DNA of 41,455 nt, taken from IMG/VR virus record IMGVR_UViG_3300021976_000036, positions 1 through 41,455 of that record; one strand, 5' to 3'. The notes under the pieces are model-generated. The model saw only the letters and a program-made list of their open reading frames with translations. It made no database searches and had not been told where the DNA came from. The stretch comes from a virus. The position numbers and the translations under genes are program-made. This document shows positions 22,563 to 30,782 of the stretch, one piece after another. Numbering within the stretch: position 1 is the stretch's first letter; each line of letters starts with the position of its first letter.

Positions 22563-22595
22563 GGCTGCCTGCCCGGTTGCCGCGAGCAGGCAGCC
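22563..22595 (-). terminator. Hairpin between surface-protein gene and tRNA
   Basis: GGCTGCCTGC (22563-22572) and GCAGGCAGCC (22586-22595), ten perfect base pairs and a 13-base loop, five bases beyond the surface-protein stop (22601) and five before the tRNA. No U-tract. Could terminate, or mark the tRNA for processing. Confidence 0.55.
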
Positions 22596-22600
22596 GGTCT

Positions 22601-23524
22601 TCACGCTGTTGCGGTCGTGTGCCTGCGGTAAGCCACCGTCAACAACGCTCCGCCGAGTGACAGTAGCGCCACACTGACGAACACCATCGACCACGGGAAC
22701 CTACCGCCCGTTGTCGGTAGGTCGTCGCTGTTACCGACGGGGACCGCCGGTTCGGTGGTAGGAGTGGCGTCAGGGGTTTCTCCCGGCGTTGTCGGGGTTA
22801 TGGGGCCGGGGGTCGGCGTCTGTGTCGGGCTGTTGCTGGCGGAAGGGGAAGCGCTGGCCGTCGGGCTGACGATTTCCGAAGGCGTCGACGTCGGGTCTGC
22901 CGAAGGAGTCGAGCACACCTTGCCGGTGATGTTGTTTCCCTCGCCACCAGCCGTCCCGGTGCTGGACTCGGTCCGTGACTCGCACGCCGTCTCGTACTTC
23001 CACGTCCAGGAGTCGAACGTCAGGGTGGCGTCGGTGAAGTATCGCAGCGGCCACTTGCTGGTCGTGCGCTCCACCGGCACGTCTGATTTGCAGTCGAATT
23101 CGCTGTTGTCGTACTCCACCTCGAGAATGGCCAGACTGACGGCGTCCTTAAGCGCTCCAGTCACAGTGAACTCACCATCGCCTTGGAGGTCACCCGTGAC
23201 CGCCATACTGATCGGCACGGCCGAATCACCGGGGGACGCGGCGCCGACCTGAGTGGTGAAGGTGCCCTCGTCAGCGATGGCGACCTTGTATGTTCCGGCA
23301 ACGTCGCCGGCCGTGATGGTGGTGGTGCGCTTGAAGGTGTCCCGTGCCCACGGCTCGGGGCATCCGTCGTCCGGCGTGTTGGTGATCTCCACCGTAGACG
23401 TGTGTACGGCATCGGCTTGCGCCGGACTGGTGACCAGGAACCCGAGCCCGATCAGGGCAGCCAACAGGGCCACAAGACAGGCGAGACCCCTACCGTACCG
23501 GGGTCCCTCGTTGTGTCCGTTCAT
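22601..23524 (-). CDS. Secreted LPXTG-type surface protein
   Basis: A 307-residue exported protein. Residues 11-37 are a signal peptide (CLVALLAALIGLGFLVTSPA then QA-DA). Residues ~40-180 form the exposed domain with Thr/Asp-rich beta strands and Cys pairs (C55, C145, C181, C204). Residues ~205-265 are Ser/Thr/Pro-rich, a cell-wall spanning stalk. LPTTG (269-273) is followed by a hydrophobic segment and YRRHTTATA: a sortase sorting signal. Sortases of the host would link the Thr to peptidoglycan. Thus a phage protein may become a covalently anchored host surface protein during infection. It has a ribosome site AAAGGAGCAAT before ATG 23524 and its own hairpins on both sides, so may be a separately transcribed gene. 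Confidence 0.8.
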   Translation of the reverse strand: MNGHNEGPRYGRGLACLVALLAALIGLGFLVTSPAQADAVHTSTVEITNTPDDGCPEPWARDTFKRTTTITAGDVAGTYKVAIADEGTFTTQVGAASPGDSAVPISMAVTGDLQGDGEFTVTGALKDAVSLAILEVEYDNSEFDCKSDVPVERTTSKWPLRYFTDATLTFDSWTWKYETACESRTESSTGTAGGEGNNITGKVCSTPSADPTSTPSEIVSPTASASPSASNSPTQTPTPGPITPTTPGETPDATPTTEPAVPVGNSDDLPTTGGRFPWSMVFVSVALLSLGGALLTVAYRRHTTATA

Positions 23525-23600
23525 ATTGCTCCTTTGTGTTTAGGGCTTGGCCAACTAACCACACTGGCCTCAGCCGCAATAGCAAACCACACCCGTAACA

Positions 23601-23648
23601 CTAGCGGCCAGCCGTTCGAGTGTCCAATCACGAACAACTGGCCTCTAG
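23601..23648 (-). terminator. Large hairpin downstream of the SDR gene
   Basis: GGCCAGCCGTTCG (23606-23618) pairs with CGAACAACTGGCC (23631-23643) over 13 positions including two wobbles when read as minus-strand RNA, extended by CTAG/CTAG arms. It begins 13 bases past the SDR stop (23661). No U-tract follows; likely terminator or 3' end stabiliser. Confidence 0.55.
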
Positions 23649-23660
23649 CAGCAGAAACTG

Positions 23661-24389
23661 CTACTGTTCCCCGCTGTCGATTCGATGCATGGTGCTGTTG
23701 AGCTCTCGGCCGCCATTGGCGATGTTGTATGCGATGAGGCCAGCCAAGGTGTCCGGGCTGATGCCCTCCTGGTCAATACCAGGCATACGATGAAGGGCCA
23801 GCCTTTCTTTCGGAGCCCACTCCTTGTCTGCCCGGTCCTCAACATCTCTGGTCATCGGGGTGCCAGCCAGAAGACCCGGTTCGTAGCCGTAGGCGATAAC
23901 ACTGAGGCCCTTCCGCCCAATCTCCCGTGCCTTGCAGCGGATGGCCATACTGAGCGCTGCCTTGCTGGCGCAATAGGCAGCCGACCCGGTACGAGCTATG
24001 TGCGCGCTGTTGCTAGAGATAGCTACAAAGTGACCTGGAGGGGCGAGCGGCTTTGCGCCAGCACGTACCTCAAGCCATGCCTCCAGCAAACGCATCGGTC
24101 CAGTGCAGTTTGTGACAAAGTGATCGCCGTACCAATGTAGGGGATCCCTTGCTCCGGCAAACATGTCTGCATTTGGCGGCATGTTGATACCAGCCGTAAC
24201 CACGATGTGGTCCGCCCCTACCTCCCGCAGTGTCCGCATTAGTACCGGATACGGGTCTGTCACATCCAGGATTGTAGGCTCTCCGGAGATACCAGCCGTC
24301 GCCACCAAGAACTCCCGGTCCGCGAGACAATCCACAATAGCCGATCCAAGGCTGCCCTCCTTGGCACCGACTACCAATACACGCGCCAT
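23661..24389 (-). CDS. Short-chain dehydrogenase/reductase
   Basis: A 242-residue SDR-fold oxidoreductase, MARVLVVGAKEGSLGSAIVD. The glycine-rich cofactor loop is G8-A-K-E-G-S-L-G, followed by TAGI (residues 66-69, structural NAG-equivalent), FVAISSNSAH (catalytic Ser125-127) and YCASK (Y139, K143). Cofactor preference (NAD or NADP) cannot be set. C-terminal residues include PGLLAGTPMTRD (PG motif). In phages such enzymes are rare; they could act on nucleotide or sugar intermediates, or metabolise a host compound. No partner gene is adjacent. It ends in a hairpin, and the following gene is the surface protein. Confidence 0.8.
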   Translation of the reverse strand: MARVLVVGAKEGSLGSAIVDCLADREFLVATAGISGEPTILDVTDPYPVLMRTLREVGADHIVVTAGINMPPNADMFAGARDPLHWYGDHFVTNCTGPMRLLEAWLEVRAGAKPLAPPGHFVAISSNSAHIARTGSAAYCASKAALSMAIRCKAREIGRKGLSVIAYGYEPGLLAGTPMTRDVEDRADKEWAPKERLALHRMPGIDQEGISPDTLAGLIAYNIANGGRELNSTMHRIDSGEQ

Positions 24390-24415
24390 ATTCTTCTCCC
24401 TTTCGTTGCTTGGGT

Positions 24416-25147
24416 TCAGCTAATCCTGGTCAGGGGTGGCAGCCGAACCGGGGTTACGCTCTGCAGACCTGATTTCATCTCAGGTTTGCCGGACACCTCC
24501 TCTTCTGTCACGTGCCAGTCACCATTGTCCCGCATGTTGACACGCGGCTTTAGGTACACCAAGTGCGGCATGTTGTACGGCAACCAATACGAGAACCCGC
24601 CATACCGGCTGGTGCACGTCTGTGCATGCTGCGCCATGGTGCTCAGCGCACTGACAACCTCATCGTACTCCGCCGGGTCATTGCACTTGAACGATGCGTG
24701 CACGATGGGTGCGCCGGACAGCTTCTGTCCGACATCCCACATGGCCTCGTGGAGCGGGCTGAACCCGGTGAAGGCACGATTGTTGCCTTGGCTCATGTTC
24801 AGGTTCATCAGTTCCACTCGGAAGCCATGTGACGTGCGAAGGAAGCTGTACGAGACACGGTACCTAGTCTGGAACGGCTCTGTGTACACCGTGTCATTGG
24901 CGTGATTGAAAAGCTCGACCCCGTCCACCTCGACAGCTTTACTGGCGATGTACATCGCCTCCTCTGGCGTACGTACCATTACCGCCAGTTCGTCAATACG
25001 ATACATCTCGAAGCCGTTCAGGCGTAGCCAACGGTCGTACACCATCTTCAGCTCATTTAGTGCTTCCAGGTTATGCAGGGTAGCGTCGGGTAGTGCCCAA
25101 CGTAGCGGCGTGGCTCTCGTCGGTCGGGTGAACGGTAGTTTTGTCAT
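24416..25147 (-). CDS. Hypothetical protein
   Basis: A 243-residue soluble protein, MTKLPFTRPTRATPLRWALP. It has a mix of helices and strands: NLEALNELKMVYDRWLRLNG, RYRVSYSFLRTSHGFRVELM, then QKLSGAPIVHASFKCNDPAE and MPHLVYLKPRVNMRDNGDWH. The pattern of repeated aromatic and His residues (HASFKC, HNANDTVY) could form an active site, but no family is recognised. GGGAG lies upstream of ATG 25147. It lies between the SDR and the HNH gene and may be part of the same transcript. Confidence 0.65.
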   Translation of the reverse strand: MTKLPFTRPTRATPLRWALPDATLHNLEALNELKMVYDRWLRLNGFEMYRIDELAVMVRTPEEAMYIASKAVEVDGVELFNHANDTVYTEPFQTRYRVSYSFLRTSHGFRVELMNLNMSQGNNRAFTGFSPLHEAMWDVGQKLSGAPIVHASFKCNDPAEYDEVVSALSTMAQHAQTCTSRYGGFSYWLPYNMPHLVYLKPRVNMRDNGDWHVTEEEVSGKPEMKSGLQSVTPVRLPPLTRIS

Positions 25148-25194
25148 GCGCTATCTCCCATTCGTAATACGTGCAACTCAGTTGCGTAGATGGC

Positions 25195-25683
25195 TCATAC
25201 ATGCTTCCACGTTTTGCCAGTTACAATCAGATGAATTGTCCGTTGAGAAACACCATACTCTTTCGCGATGTCTCTCTGGTCTCGGACACCCCGCCCATAC
25301 TCCTTTCTGATTTCTTTAACGCAGGAAGCCGTTAGGCGTACTCCTGAGACATTCTCTCCTCTCAGCTTGGTTCCATGCCGTTCCTTATCTGCTTCATTTT
25401 CCTTCGGGGTAGCCCATCGTAGATTGTCCGGGCGATTATTCAGTTTGTTTCCATCAATATGAGCTGCATGATGTTTAAGGCTCGGTTTTACCCCATGGAA
25501 GGTCTCACATATAACTCGATGGAAAGGAATCGAATGTATGCGATCCCCTATGCGATAGCTAGTAGTGCGATATCCCTTCGGGTTAACATACCCTTTGATA
25601 ATAACGCCATAAATTCCACGTAGTTGGCCTCCGTCACTGGCATAAAGCCCCATGAACTTAGTCTCTTTCCATATAGCCTTCAC
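25195..25683 (-). CDS. HNH homing endonuclease (free-standing)
   Basis: A 162-residue protein, from GTG 25683, overlapping the polymerase stop as GTGA. FHRVICETFHGVKPSLKHHA-AHIDGNKLNNRPDNLRWATP is the HNH_3-type signature (H, N, N residues on a beta-beta-alpha metal fold), and the C-terminal part GVRLTASCVKEIRKEYGRGV with RDIAKEYGVSQRTIHLIVTG is a helix-turn-helix of the kind found in homing enzymes. It lies directly behind the DnaE gene and has lower GC than its neighbours, so it is probably a mobile insertion that copied itself into the space between dnaE and the next gene. It likely cuts cognate intron-less or unoccupied sites in related phages. Confidence 0.85.
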   Translation of the reverse strand: MKAIWKETKFMGLYASDGGQLRGIYGVIIKGYVNPKGYRTTSYRIGDRIHSIPFHRVICETFHGVKPSLKHHAAHIDGNKLNNRPDNLRWATPKENEADKERHGTKLRGENVSGVRLTASCVKEIRKEYGRGVRDQRDIAKEYGVSQRTIHLIVTGKTWKHV

Positions 25684-28600
25684 CCCTGTCCCCCCATTCG
25701 AAGGACATGCAATTCGGTTGCATAAATCGCCCTCCTATACTCACTGCGCTTGTATCCCTTGACAAGCAATAGATCGGTTGCCGGGTTCATGTCCCAGATC
25801 ATGTCTTTGTACCGCTCGTAAAACCCCCTCCACCTATGCACAGTAACCACCAACGGTCCGGTTTCGTCTTCGCCGGTAATCACAACATAGTTAACATACT
25901 CTGGCTCTTTTACCTTCTCCGGGTCCAGTTCTTCGCCAGTGCGAGAACGATGAAGCTCGTAGATGTCCTTGAGGTTGCGGTTGACCACATAGCCGACCCA
26001 AGTGTGCTCACCCCGGATAGCCTCGTACGGTACGTCCTCGCTGCGGGAGGCCGGGAAGGGAAGGCCGTTCTGGTCCCCGTTGTCGAATAGCCAACGGCGC
26101 ACCTTGGCTAGCGTCTTGCGCATAGTGTGAATGCCGAACGGGTCTTCCTCAGATACAAACTCCGTTATCATCTTGAGCTTGCCAGGCCCGAAGTGCTTCA
26201 TGTCAAGCCAGTGCTCCCAGGACCATTTCTCCTGAGCGGATGCTGGAGTGTTCAGCCACTCCTCGCGGTAGGCCAGCATGCCCTCAGCCATGGTGTCACC
26301 AATACCACGCACTTGCACGAGACCGGCTCGTAGCGCTGGCTTGCCCTTCACCTTGGTACGGCTCCATTGGATGTCACTCCGAACTGGATGCGGAGGCAGG
26401 ATCTTGATGCCCTTGCTGGTAGCCTCCTTCAGGATATCCAGTGCCTTGGCCTTATGTGCGGGCTTGCTGAACTTCTGAAGGGCAGCGCAATAGAACTCGA
26501 GGGGATGGTTTTGCTTCAGCCACATGCACCAGTAGGCCAACATGCCGTAGCTCACGCAATGAGCCGCGTTGTTCGCACTTACAATTCCATTGCCAACGTA
26601 GTTATGGTTCTCGTCTTCCATCTCCACATCACATACCCAGCCGACGCCGGCTCCCTCGATTAACTCCACCTTCTCTAGGTGGGTTTCCCGTCCTAGAGAC
26701 CAACGCTTCTTACGCTCTCCCTTTCCGTAGTCGAACTTCTTGTGGCAGGAGTTGCATAGATGAAGAACGTTACGGGGATGATCGTAGTCGGCCCGACTCT
26801 TTAGTTCGTACAGGCTCAGTACGTGAGAGAATTCTAGGGTGTGTGCGACCCCATCATCAGGCTTACCGCAATGCTCGCAGTTGTCGCCGCTACGCCTACG
26901 TACAGTAGCCTCGAAAGGTTTGTTGCGAGAACTGTTCTTCGGAGCCAACTGACGTGCCTTCGGCTTGTCTCCTATGCACACTAGTTCGTCGTCAATCGTC
27001 AGGTTCTCTATGGCGACATACCCCCGTTGCGTCAGGACAGGGTGCTCGGGACTTCCGAAGATCTCTTTTCCGATCTCCGTTCTCACCCGAACCATCGGCT
27101 TCATCACGCGCGGACTGACGTCACCCAGATGGCGCGGTCTCACCATTCCATCTTCGTCCATGGAGTATATCTGGAGACCTCTTAGGCGAAACTGGTCTCG
27201 CCAACTCTTGCATCTACGACATCTTCCAGCATAGTAGAGCCGCCGCTTCTCGCCTACATAGTGCCATTCCTCGACGTGTCCACAAACGACGCATCCGTCA
27301 GTGGAATTATCTCCTCTCTTATGGATAAGATCGCTCAGCTCTCCGAGTGTGATTGTGTTGTTTCTGCCAGCGGTCATGCCGTCTTCCGGAACGCCACCAA
27401 GACCGCCTCGGTAAACGAGGGTGTTCTCATTTAGGCAAAAGGCGTACGCGCCAGCCGTCACAAGTTGCTTCCAGATACGCAATGCGATTGCATGCGGGAC
27501 ACCGAGCTCTGCGGAGCCGGATAAGAACTTTCCCTGTAGCCGGTTGAACGCCTGCTCGCCTCGCTTCTTGCTAATCAGCTTTCTAACGTTGGCAGCCTCT
27601 TCCCAACTGAACCCGCCCAACTCCCGCACCGTCCGGTGAATCTGCTCCTGGTAAACGATCTGCCCCTGGGTAAATTCTGTGATATCAGTTACTACCGGGT
27701 GCAATCGTTCGACCTTCTTCTTTCCGTGCTTGGCCATGATGTAATCGGCCGCCGCACCACTGTGTAACGGACCAGGACGGGCTAGCGCATTGATGTCACA
27801 TATCTCTGCGAAGTTGTCTGGCTTCACTTCACGGTTTACGCTCCGCATTGCACGCCCGTCAAACTGAAAGATACCAACGACCTCGTTGCGGCGGAAGCCT
27901 GCGAACACCTTCTCGTCGTCGAGGGGTATCGCATACAACCCCTCGAGAGTCATGCCAATCATATCCAACGCACGGCCGATGAGGCCCATGTTGGTAAGCC
28001 CTAGGAAGTCCATCTTCAATGCGCCGATGTACTCGGCGTCATACTTGTCAATGGACAACACCGAGGCCCGTATCTTCTGGCCGGTCTCCTTGTCCTTTGT
28101 CTCCCTAGTGTATACCGCTAGGCTGTTCGTGAGAGGCTCTTCAGCTACTACCAGACCGGCCGCGTGCACGCTGAAGCCCTTCAGGTTACCCTCGAGCCGT
28201 TGCGCGTCCCGTAGTTTGGGGTGGTCCTCAAATACCTTGGCCACCTTGGGGAACATAGCGATGCTGTCCTCAATGGTGCTCGCTGCCCGTAGGTCACCAG
28301 AGGAGCGCTCAATCAACCCCTCCTTCACCTGGTCTACCGCCCACACTGGTATCCGGTGCACTCGGGCGGCATCGTCGAGGCTGTTCTTGCCTTTGTACAT
28401 GTTGAACGTTCCGATGTTGCCAACCCGGTCCGCTCCGTACATACGCACCAAGTAGTCCCGGATTCTCCACCGCTTCTCATCATCGAAGTCCAGGTCTACG
28501 TCTGGCAAGTCGTGACGGTTCTCGTCAATGAACCTACCGAAGATGAGGTTGGAGAAGTGCATGGGGTTGATCTCAGTTATACGCAACAGGTAGCACACCA

Positions 28601-29744
28601 ACGAGGCCGCTGCGCTACCGCGAGCCGGGCCTACCGCAATGCCTTCCTCCTTGGCCCAACGCACCACATCCCCAATGACCAGGAAGTAGTCGAGGAATCC
28701 TTTGCGCTCCATCAGGTCTAGCTCGTGCTTTACCCGGCGTTTGTATTCCCGGCGCAGATCCCTAGGCAGGATATTGAACCCTCGGTAGCGCCACCCCTCG
28801 CTCAGCAACTTACGGAATAGCTGCGGGGCGGGAAGGTGGCCGGGGAAGACCAGATCCTTCAGCTTCGGGAGCGTGACCTGACAGCGACTAGCGATTTCCA
28901 CCGTTGAGTCAATCGCCCATCGTGAATCACGTAGTGACATCCCGGTGTCCCGCAAACCCCGAAGGATAGTGTTGGCGGATTGGTGCGCCAATACGAGGCC
29001 ATACTCCCACGACTGCGCCTGAGCCTCCACTGTGTTATTCCTACCGCCCCGGTCAATGGCGTGTAGGAGAGGGTATATGCTCTGATCCTCGGGGCTTGGA
29101 TAGTGCACGTCTCCAGTAGCCACCAGCGGCACGTCGATTTTGCGCGATAGCCGCGATAGCGCTTGGTTGTACGCAACTTGTTTGTCAAGGAGAGGGTGCG
29201 GTTGTACCTCCAGATAGTATCGGTCTCCGAAGATGTCCTTGAAGCGGTTCGCAACTCGCGCAGCACTCCGTAGGTCAGCCGCATGCTCTTCTTCTCCCTT
29301 GCCACCAAGCATGGTGGTAGCTAACCGGCCACCAAGGCATCCGCTCAAAACGATGAGGCCCTCGTTGTAATCGGCTAGCATCTCGCCGGTTGTCGTTGGC
29401 TTGTATCTGAAGTTCTCCCACGACGCGCTCACCAAGCGATACAGGTTACGCAGTCCGGCCTTGTTGCTCGCCAATACCGTCAGGTGATGCTTCAACTGGC
29501 CGCGCGCATCCCCGGTATCGCAATACAGTTCGCATCCAAATACTGCCTTGGCGCCAAACTCCGTCGCAGCCTTCTCTCCCTTTGGATGGCTGCTCACGTT
29601 GCCGTGCTCGGTAAACGCAGTGCCTAGTCGACCAAGCTCAACGGCGGATTGCATGTGTAGGCGTGGCTGACGGTATCCGTCTCCAGGGCTGAAGGTGGTG
29701 TGCTCATGAAGCTCGAAGTAGTCTTCCTCCTTCAGCCTTTCCAT
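25680..29744 (-). CDS. dnaE: DNA polymerase III alpha subunit (DnaE-type), containing an intein
   Basis: A 1354-residue precursor, ~1065 residues after splicing, starting MERLKEEDYFELHEHTTFSP at ATG 29744, eight bases after GGGGGAG; an upstream in-frame codon 14 residues earlier lies in the previous gene. The N-terminal PHP domain has HEHTTFS (13-19), ATGDVHYPSPEDQ (209-) and HGNVSSH motifs. The palm has GPARGSAAASLVCYLL and the catalytic PDVDLDF (414-420), followed by YLVRMYGADRVGNIGTFNMY. C-terminal to the intein: AAHCVSYGMLAYWCMWLKQN and helix-hairpin-helix DNA-binding regions. It replicates phage DNA. The helicase-primase, UDG and resolvase genes in the same strand block are its natural partners. 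Its length fits short phage DnaE enzymes. Splicing is needed for a functional polymerase. Confidence 0.9.
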   Translation of the reverse strand: MERLKEEDYFELHEHTTFSPGDGYRQPRLHMQSAVELGRLGTAFTEHGNVSSHPKGEKAATEFGAKAVFGCELYCDTGDARGQLKHHLTVLASNKAGLRNLYRLVSASWENFRYKPTTTGEMLADYNEGLIVLSGCLGGRLATTMLGGKGEEEHAADLRSAARVANRFKDIFGDRYYLEVQPHPLLDKQVAYNQALSRLSRKIDVPLVATGDVHYPSPEDQSIYPLLHAIDRGGRNNTVEAQAQSWEYGLVLAHQSANTILRGLRDTGMSLRDSRWAIDSTVEIASRCQVTLPKLKDLVFPGHLPAPQLFRKLLSEGWRYRGFNILPRDLRREYKRRVKHELDLMERKGFLDYFLVIGDVVRWAKEEGIAVGPARGSAAASLVCYLLRITEINPMHFSNLIFGRFIDENRHDLPDVDLDFDDEKRWRIRDYLVRMYGADRVGNIGTFNMYKGKNSLDDAARVHRIPVWAVDQVKEGLIERSSGDLRAASTIEDSIAMFPKVAKVFEDHPKLRDAQRLEGNLKGFSVHAAGLVVAEEPLTNSLAVYTRETKDKETGQKIRASVLSIDKYDAEYIGALKMDFLGLTNMGLIGRALDMIGMTLEGLYAIPLDDEKVFAGFRRNEVVGIFQFDGRAMRSVNREVKPDNFAEICDINALARPGPLHSGAAADYIMAKHGKKKVERLHPVVTDITEFTQGQIVYQEQIHRTVRELGGFSWEEAANVRKLISKKRGEQAFNRLQGKFLSGSAELGVPHAIALRIWKQLVTAGAYAFCLNENTLVYRGGLGGVPEDGMTAGRNNTITLGELSDLIHKRGDNSTDGCVVCGHVEEWHYVGEKRRLYYAGRCRRCKSWRDQFRLRGLQIYSMDEDGMVRPRHLGDVSPRVMKPMVRVRTEIGKEIFGSPEHPVLTQRGYVAIENLTIDDELVCIGDKPKARQLAPKNSSRNKPFEATVRRRSGDNCEHCGKPDDGVAHTLEFSHVLSLYELKSRADYDHPRNVLHLCNSCHKKFDYGKGERKKRWSLGRETHLEKVELIEGAGVGWVCDVEMEDENHNYVGNGIVSANNAAHCVSYGMLAYWCMWLKQNHPLEFYCAALQKFSKPAHKAKALDILKEATSKGIKILPPHPVRSDIQWSRTKVKGKPALRAGLVQVRGIGDTMAEGMLAYREEWLNTPASAQEKWSWEHWLDMKHFGPGKLKMITEFVSEEDPFGIHTMRKTLAKVRRWLFDNGDQNGLPFPASRSEDVPYEAIRGEHTWVGYVVNRNLKDIYELHRSRTGEELDPEKVKEPEYVNYVVITGEDETGPLVVTVHRWRGFYERYKDMIWDMNPATDLLLVKGYKRSEYRRAIYATELHVLRMGGQG
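26571..27437 (-). other. Intein with HNH domain in DnaE; noncanonical +1 residue
   Basis: A 289-residue insertion (polymerase residues 770-1058) interrupting GAYAF / NAAHCVSYG. It begins CLNENTLVYRG (C1), has block-B-like SPEHPVLT (129-136, H132), and ends HNYVGNGIVSAN. Between lies a Zn-binding pair set (C49-x2-C52, C73-x2-C76) and an HNH endonuclease domain (C187-x2-C190, FSH, N223, C228-x2-C231). The Ala before the terminal Asn is tolerated (as in cyanobacterial DnaE inteins ending AAN), but the next residue is Asn, not Cys/Ser/Thr. HNH-type inteins are fewer than LAGLIDADG types. The insertion site is two residues downstream of the cyanobacterial split DnaE intein site, which strengthens the call. 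Confidence 0.85.
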
Positions 29745-29962
29745 CAGTAGCACTCCCCCGCATGCACCAGGAAGCACGACCCGCACATCGTCGCACGAGC
29801 CTTGGCCCGGACAGCTTCAGATAGCTCCTGGCCTTCCGCTTCAGGGCACTCCGCCTCCACAAGATCACCGTCTTTGTCATACGTCACTTTGGTGCCAGCC
29901 TGGAACCGCTCATTGCAAGTGGCGCACACTCCGGGGAAGTTAGCTGTGAACACCTTCGCCAT
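29744..29962 (-). CDS. Small zinc-finger protein
   Basis: A 72-residue protein, MAKVFTANFPGVCATCNERF, with two CxxC pairs (C13-x2-C16 and C60-x2-C63) around a charged middle. PGVCATCNERFQAGTKVTYD resembles the first half of many small actinophage zinc-ribbon proteins, often annotated as unknown. It is translationally coupled to the polymerase gene (stop TGA overlaps the ATG). It could load or regulate the polymerase, but this is only inferred from the coupling. Confidence 0.7.
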   Translation of the reverse strand: MAKVFTANFPGVCATCNERFQAGTKVTYDKDGDLVEAECPEAEGQELSEAVRAKARATMCGSCFLVHAGECY

Positions 29963-30606
29963 CAGGTCTCCCGAACCAGGCTTGGGGCCTCCAGCAGCAT
30001 CTGGAACTCCTTGAGCAGTAACGGACGCATGCTGTGCCGGTATCGCCCTACCGCCGGGTGATACAAGGGGATCACGTCAAACGAGGCCTCGTTGCCTAAC
30101 CCCTTGGCTCGGCCGACTAACGGCATAGGAACAGTCGCTCGATGCCAGACGGCACGCGGCAGGTTACCGGGCAGGAAGGCACCCCTAGCGTGTGAACCCA
30201 ACGCAACCACCGGAGGCCAATCCAGGATCATAAGCTCTCGGTGTAATGCGTTACGGCACGCGGCCTTCTCCAATGCCGTTGGTGGACGGGTTTGGCCCTT
30301 GGCCTCGTTCCCCTCCGTCGGCCACCACTTGACCACGTTGGTCACGTAAACCTGAGGGCGACCAAGCCCAACAGACCACAACAGCTCGTCAAGCAACTTC
30401 CCGCTAGGTCCGCAGAACGGCTTACGCAAGATGTTCTCAGTACGCCCTGGAGCCTCTCCAACGATTACAAATCTAGGGATCGCGCTTCCGCAACCCGGAA
30501 CGTAGTTCTTTCCGTTGGCAAGGCACGACAACACCTCCCCCTGCGCCGCTCGCAGCCGATCGTTCAGTGCTCGCATATTGATACGGCGTCTCTCCATAGC
30601 GTTCAC
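29962..30606 (-). CDS. Uracil-DNA glycosylase, family 4-like
   Basis: A 214-residue base-excision enzyme, starting at GTG 30606 (MNAMERRRINMRALNDRLRA). It has FVIVGEAPGRTENILRKPFC (GEAPG, 50-54; then PFCGPSG, 63-69), the conserved ligand region, and the late YHPAV motif (182-186). Family 4 UDGs carry four cysteines for a 4Fe-4S cluster; here C28, C39, C65 and C117 are visible, but the usual KCRP is KWWP, so the cluster may be incomplete. It would remove uracil from DNA, complementing the ThyX-like gene. It overlaps the small membrane gene (GTGA) and the next gene. Confidence 0.75.
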   Translation of the reverse strand: MNAMERRRINMRALNDRLRAAQGEVLSCLANGKNYVPGCGSAIPRFVIVGEAPGRTENILRKPFCGPSGKLLDELLWSVGLGRPQVYVTNVVKWWPTEGNEAKGQTRPPTALEKAACRNALHRELMILDWPPVVALGSHARGAFLPGNLPRAVWHRATVPMPLVGRAKGLGNEASFDVIPLYHPAVGRYRHSMRPLLLKEFQMLLEAPSLVRET

Positions 30607-30782
30607 CCGAACACCACCTTGAGGGTTAGAGCAAGCACTGCGAGGACCAGGAACCAGTTAACGAGATGTATTCCTGAGATAGACCGGGAATGCCGGAACT
30701 CTTGCACCTCCAGATGCTTCACCCGCCGCTCCAGCCCTGCCACAAAGCGCTCTATGACCTCCTTGTCCTCAGGGTCAAGCAT
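30603..30782 (-). CDS. Small single-pass membrane protein
   Basis: A 59-residue protein not long enough for ordinary ORF cutoffs. It reads MLDPEDKEVIERFVAGLERR, a helix VKHLEVQEFRHSRSISGIHL, then NWFLVLAVLALTLKVVFG, one membrane segment at the C-terminus. The charged N-terminal part looks like a cytoplasmic coiled coil. GGGCAGCG precedes ATG 30782; its start overlaps the upstream DUF1599-like gene by eight bases, and its TGA overlaps the UDG start as GTGA. The tidy fit into the operon argues it is real. A membrane-anchoring role for nearby proteins is possible. Confidence 0.7.
   Translation of the reverse strand: MLDPEDKEVIERFVAGLERRVKHLEVQEFRHSRSISGIHLVNWFLVLAVLALTLKVVFG

Noticed and set aside
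29744-29786. A start for the polymerase at 29786.
   Set aside because: These 14 codons overlap the zinc-finger gene and lack a ribosome site; ATG 29744 has GGGGGAG at the right distance.
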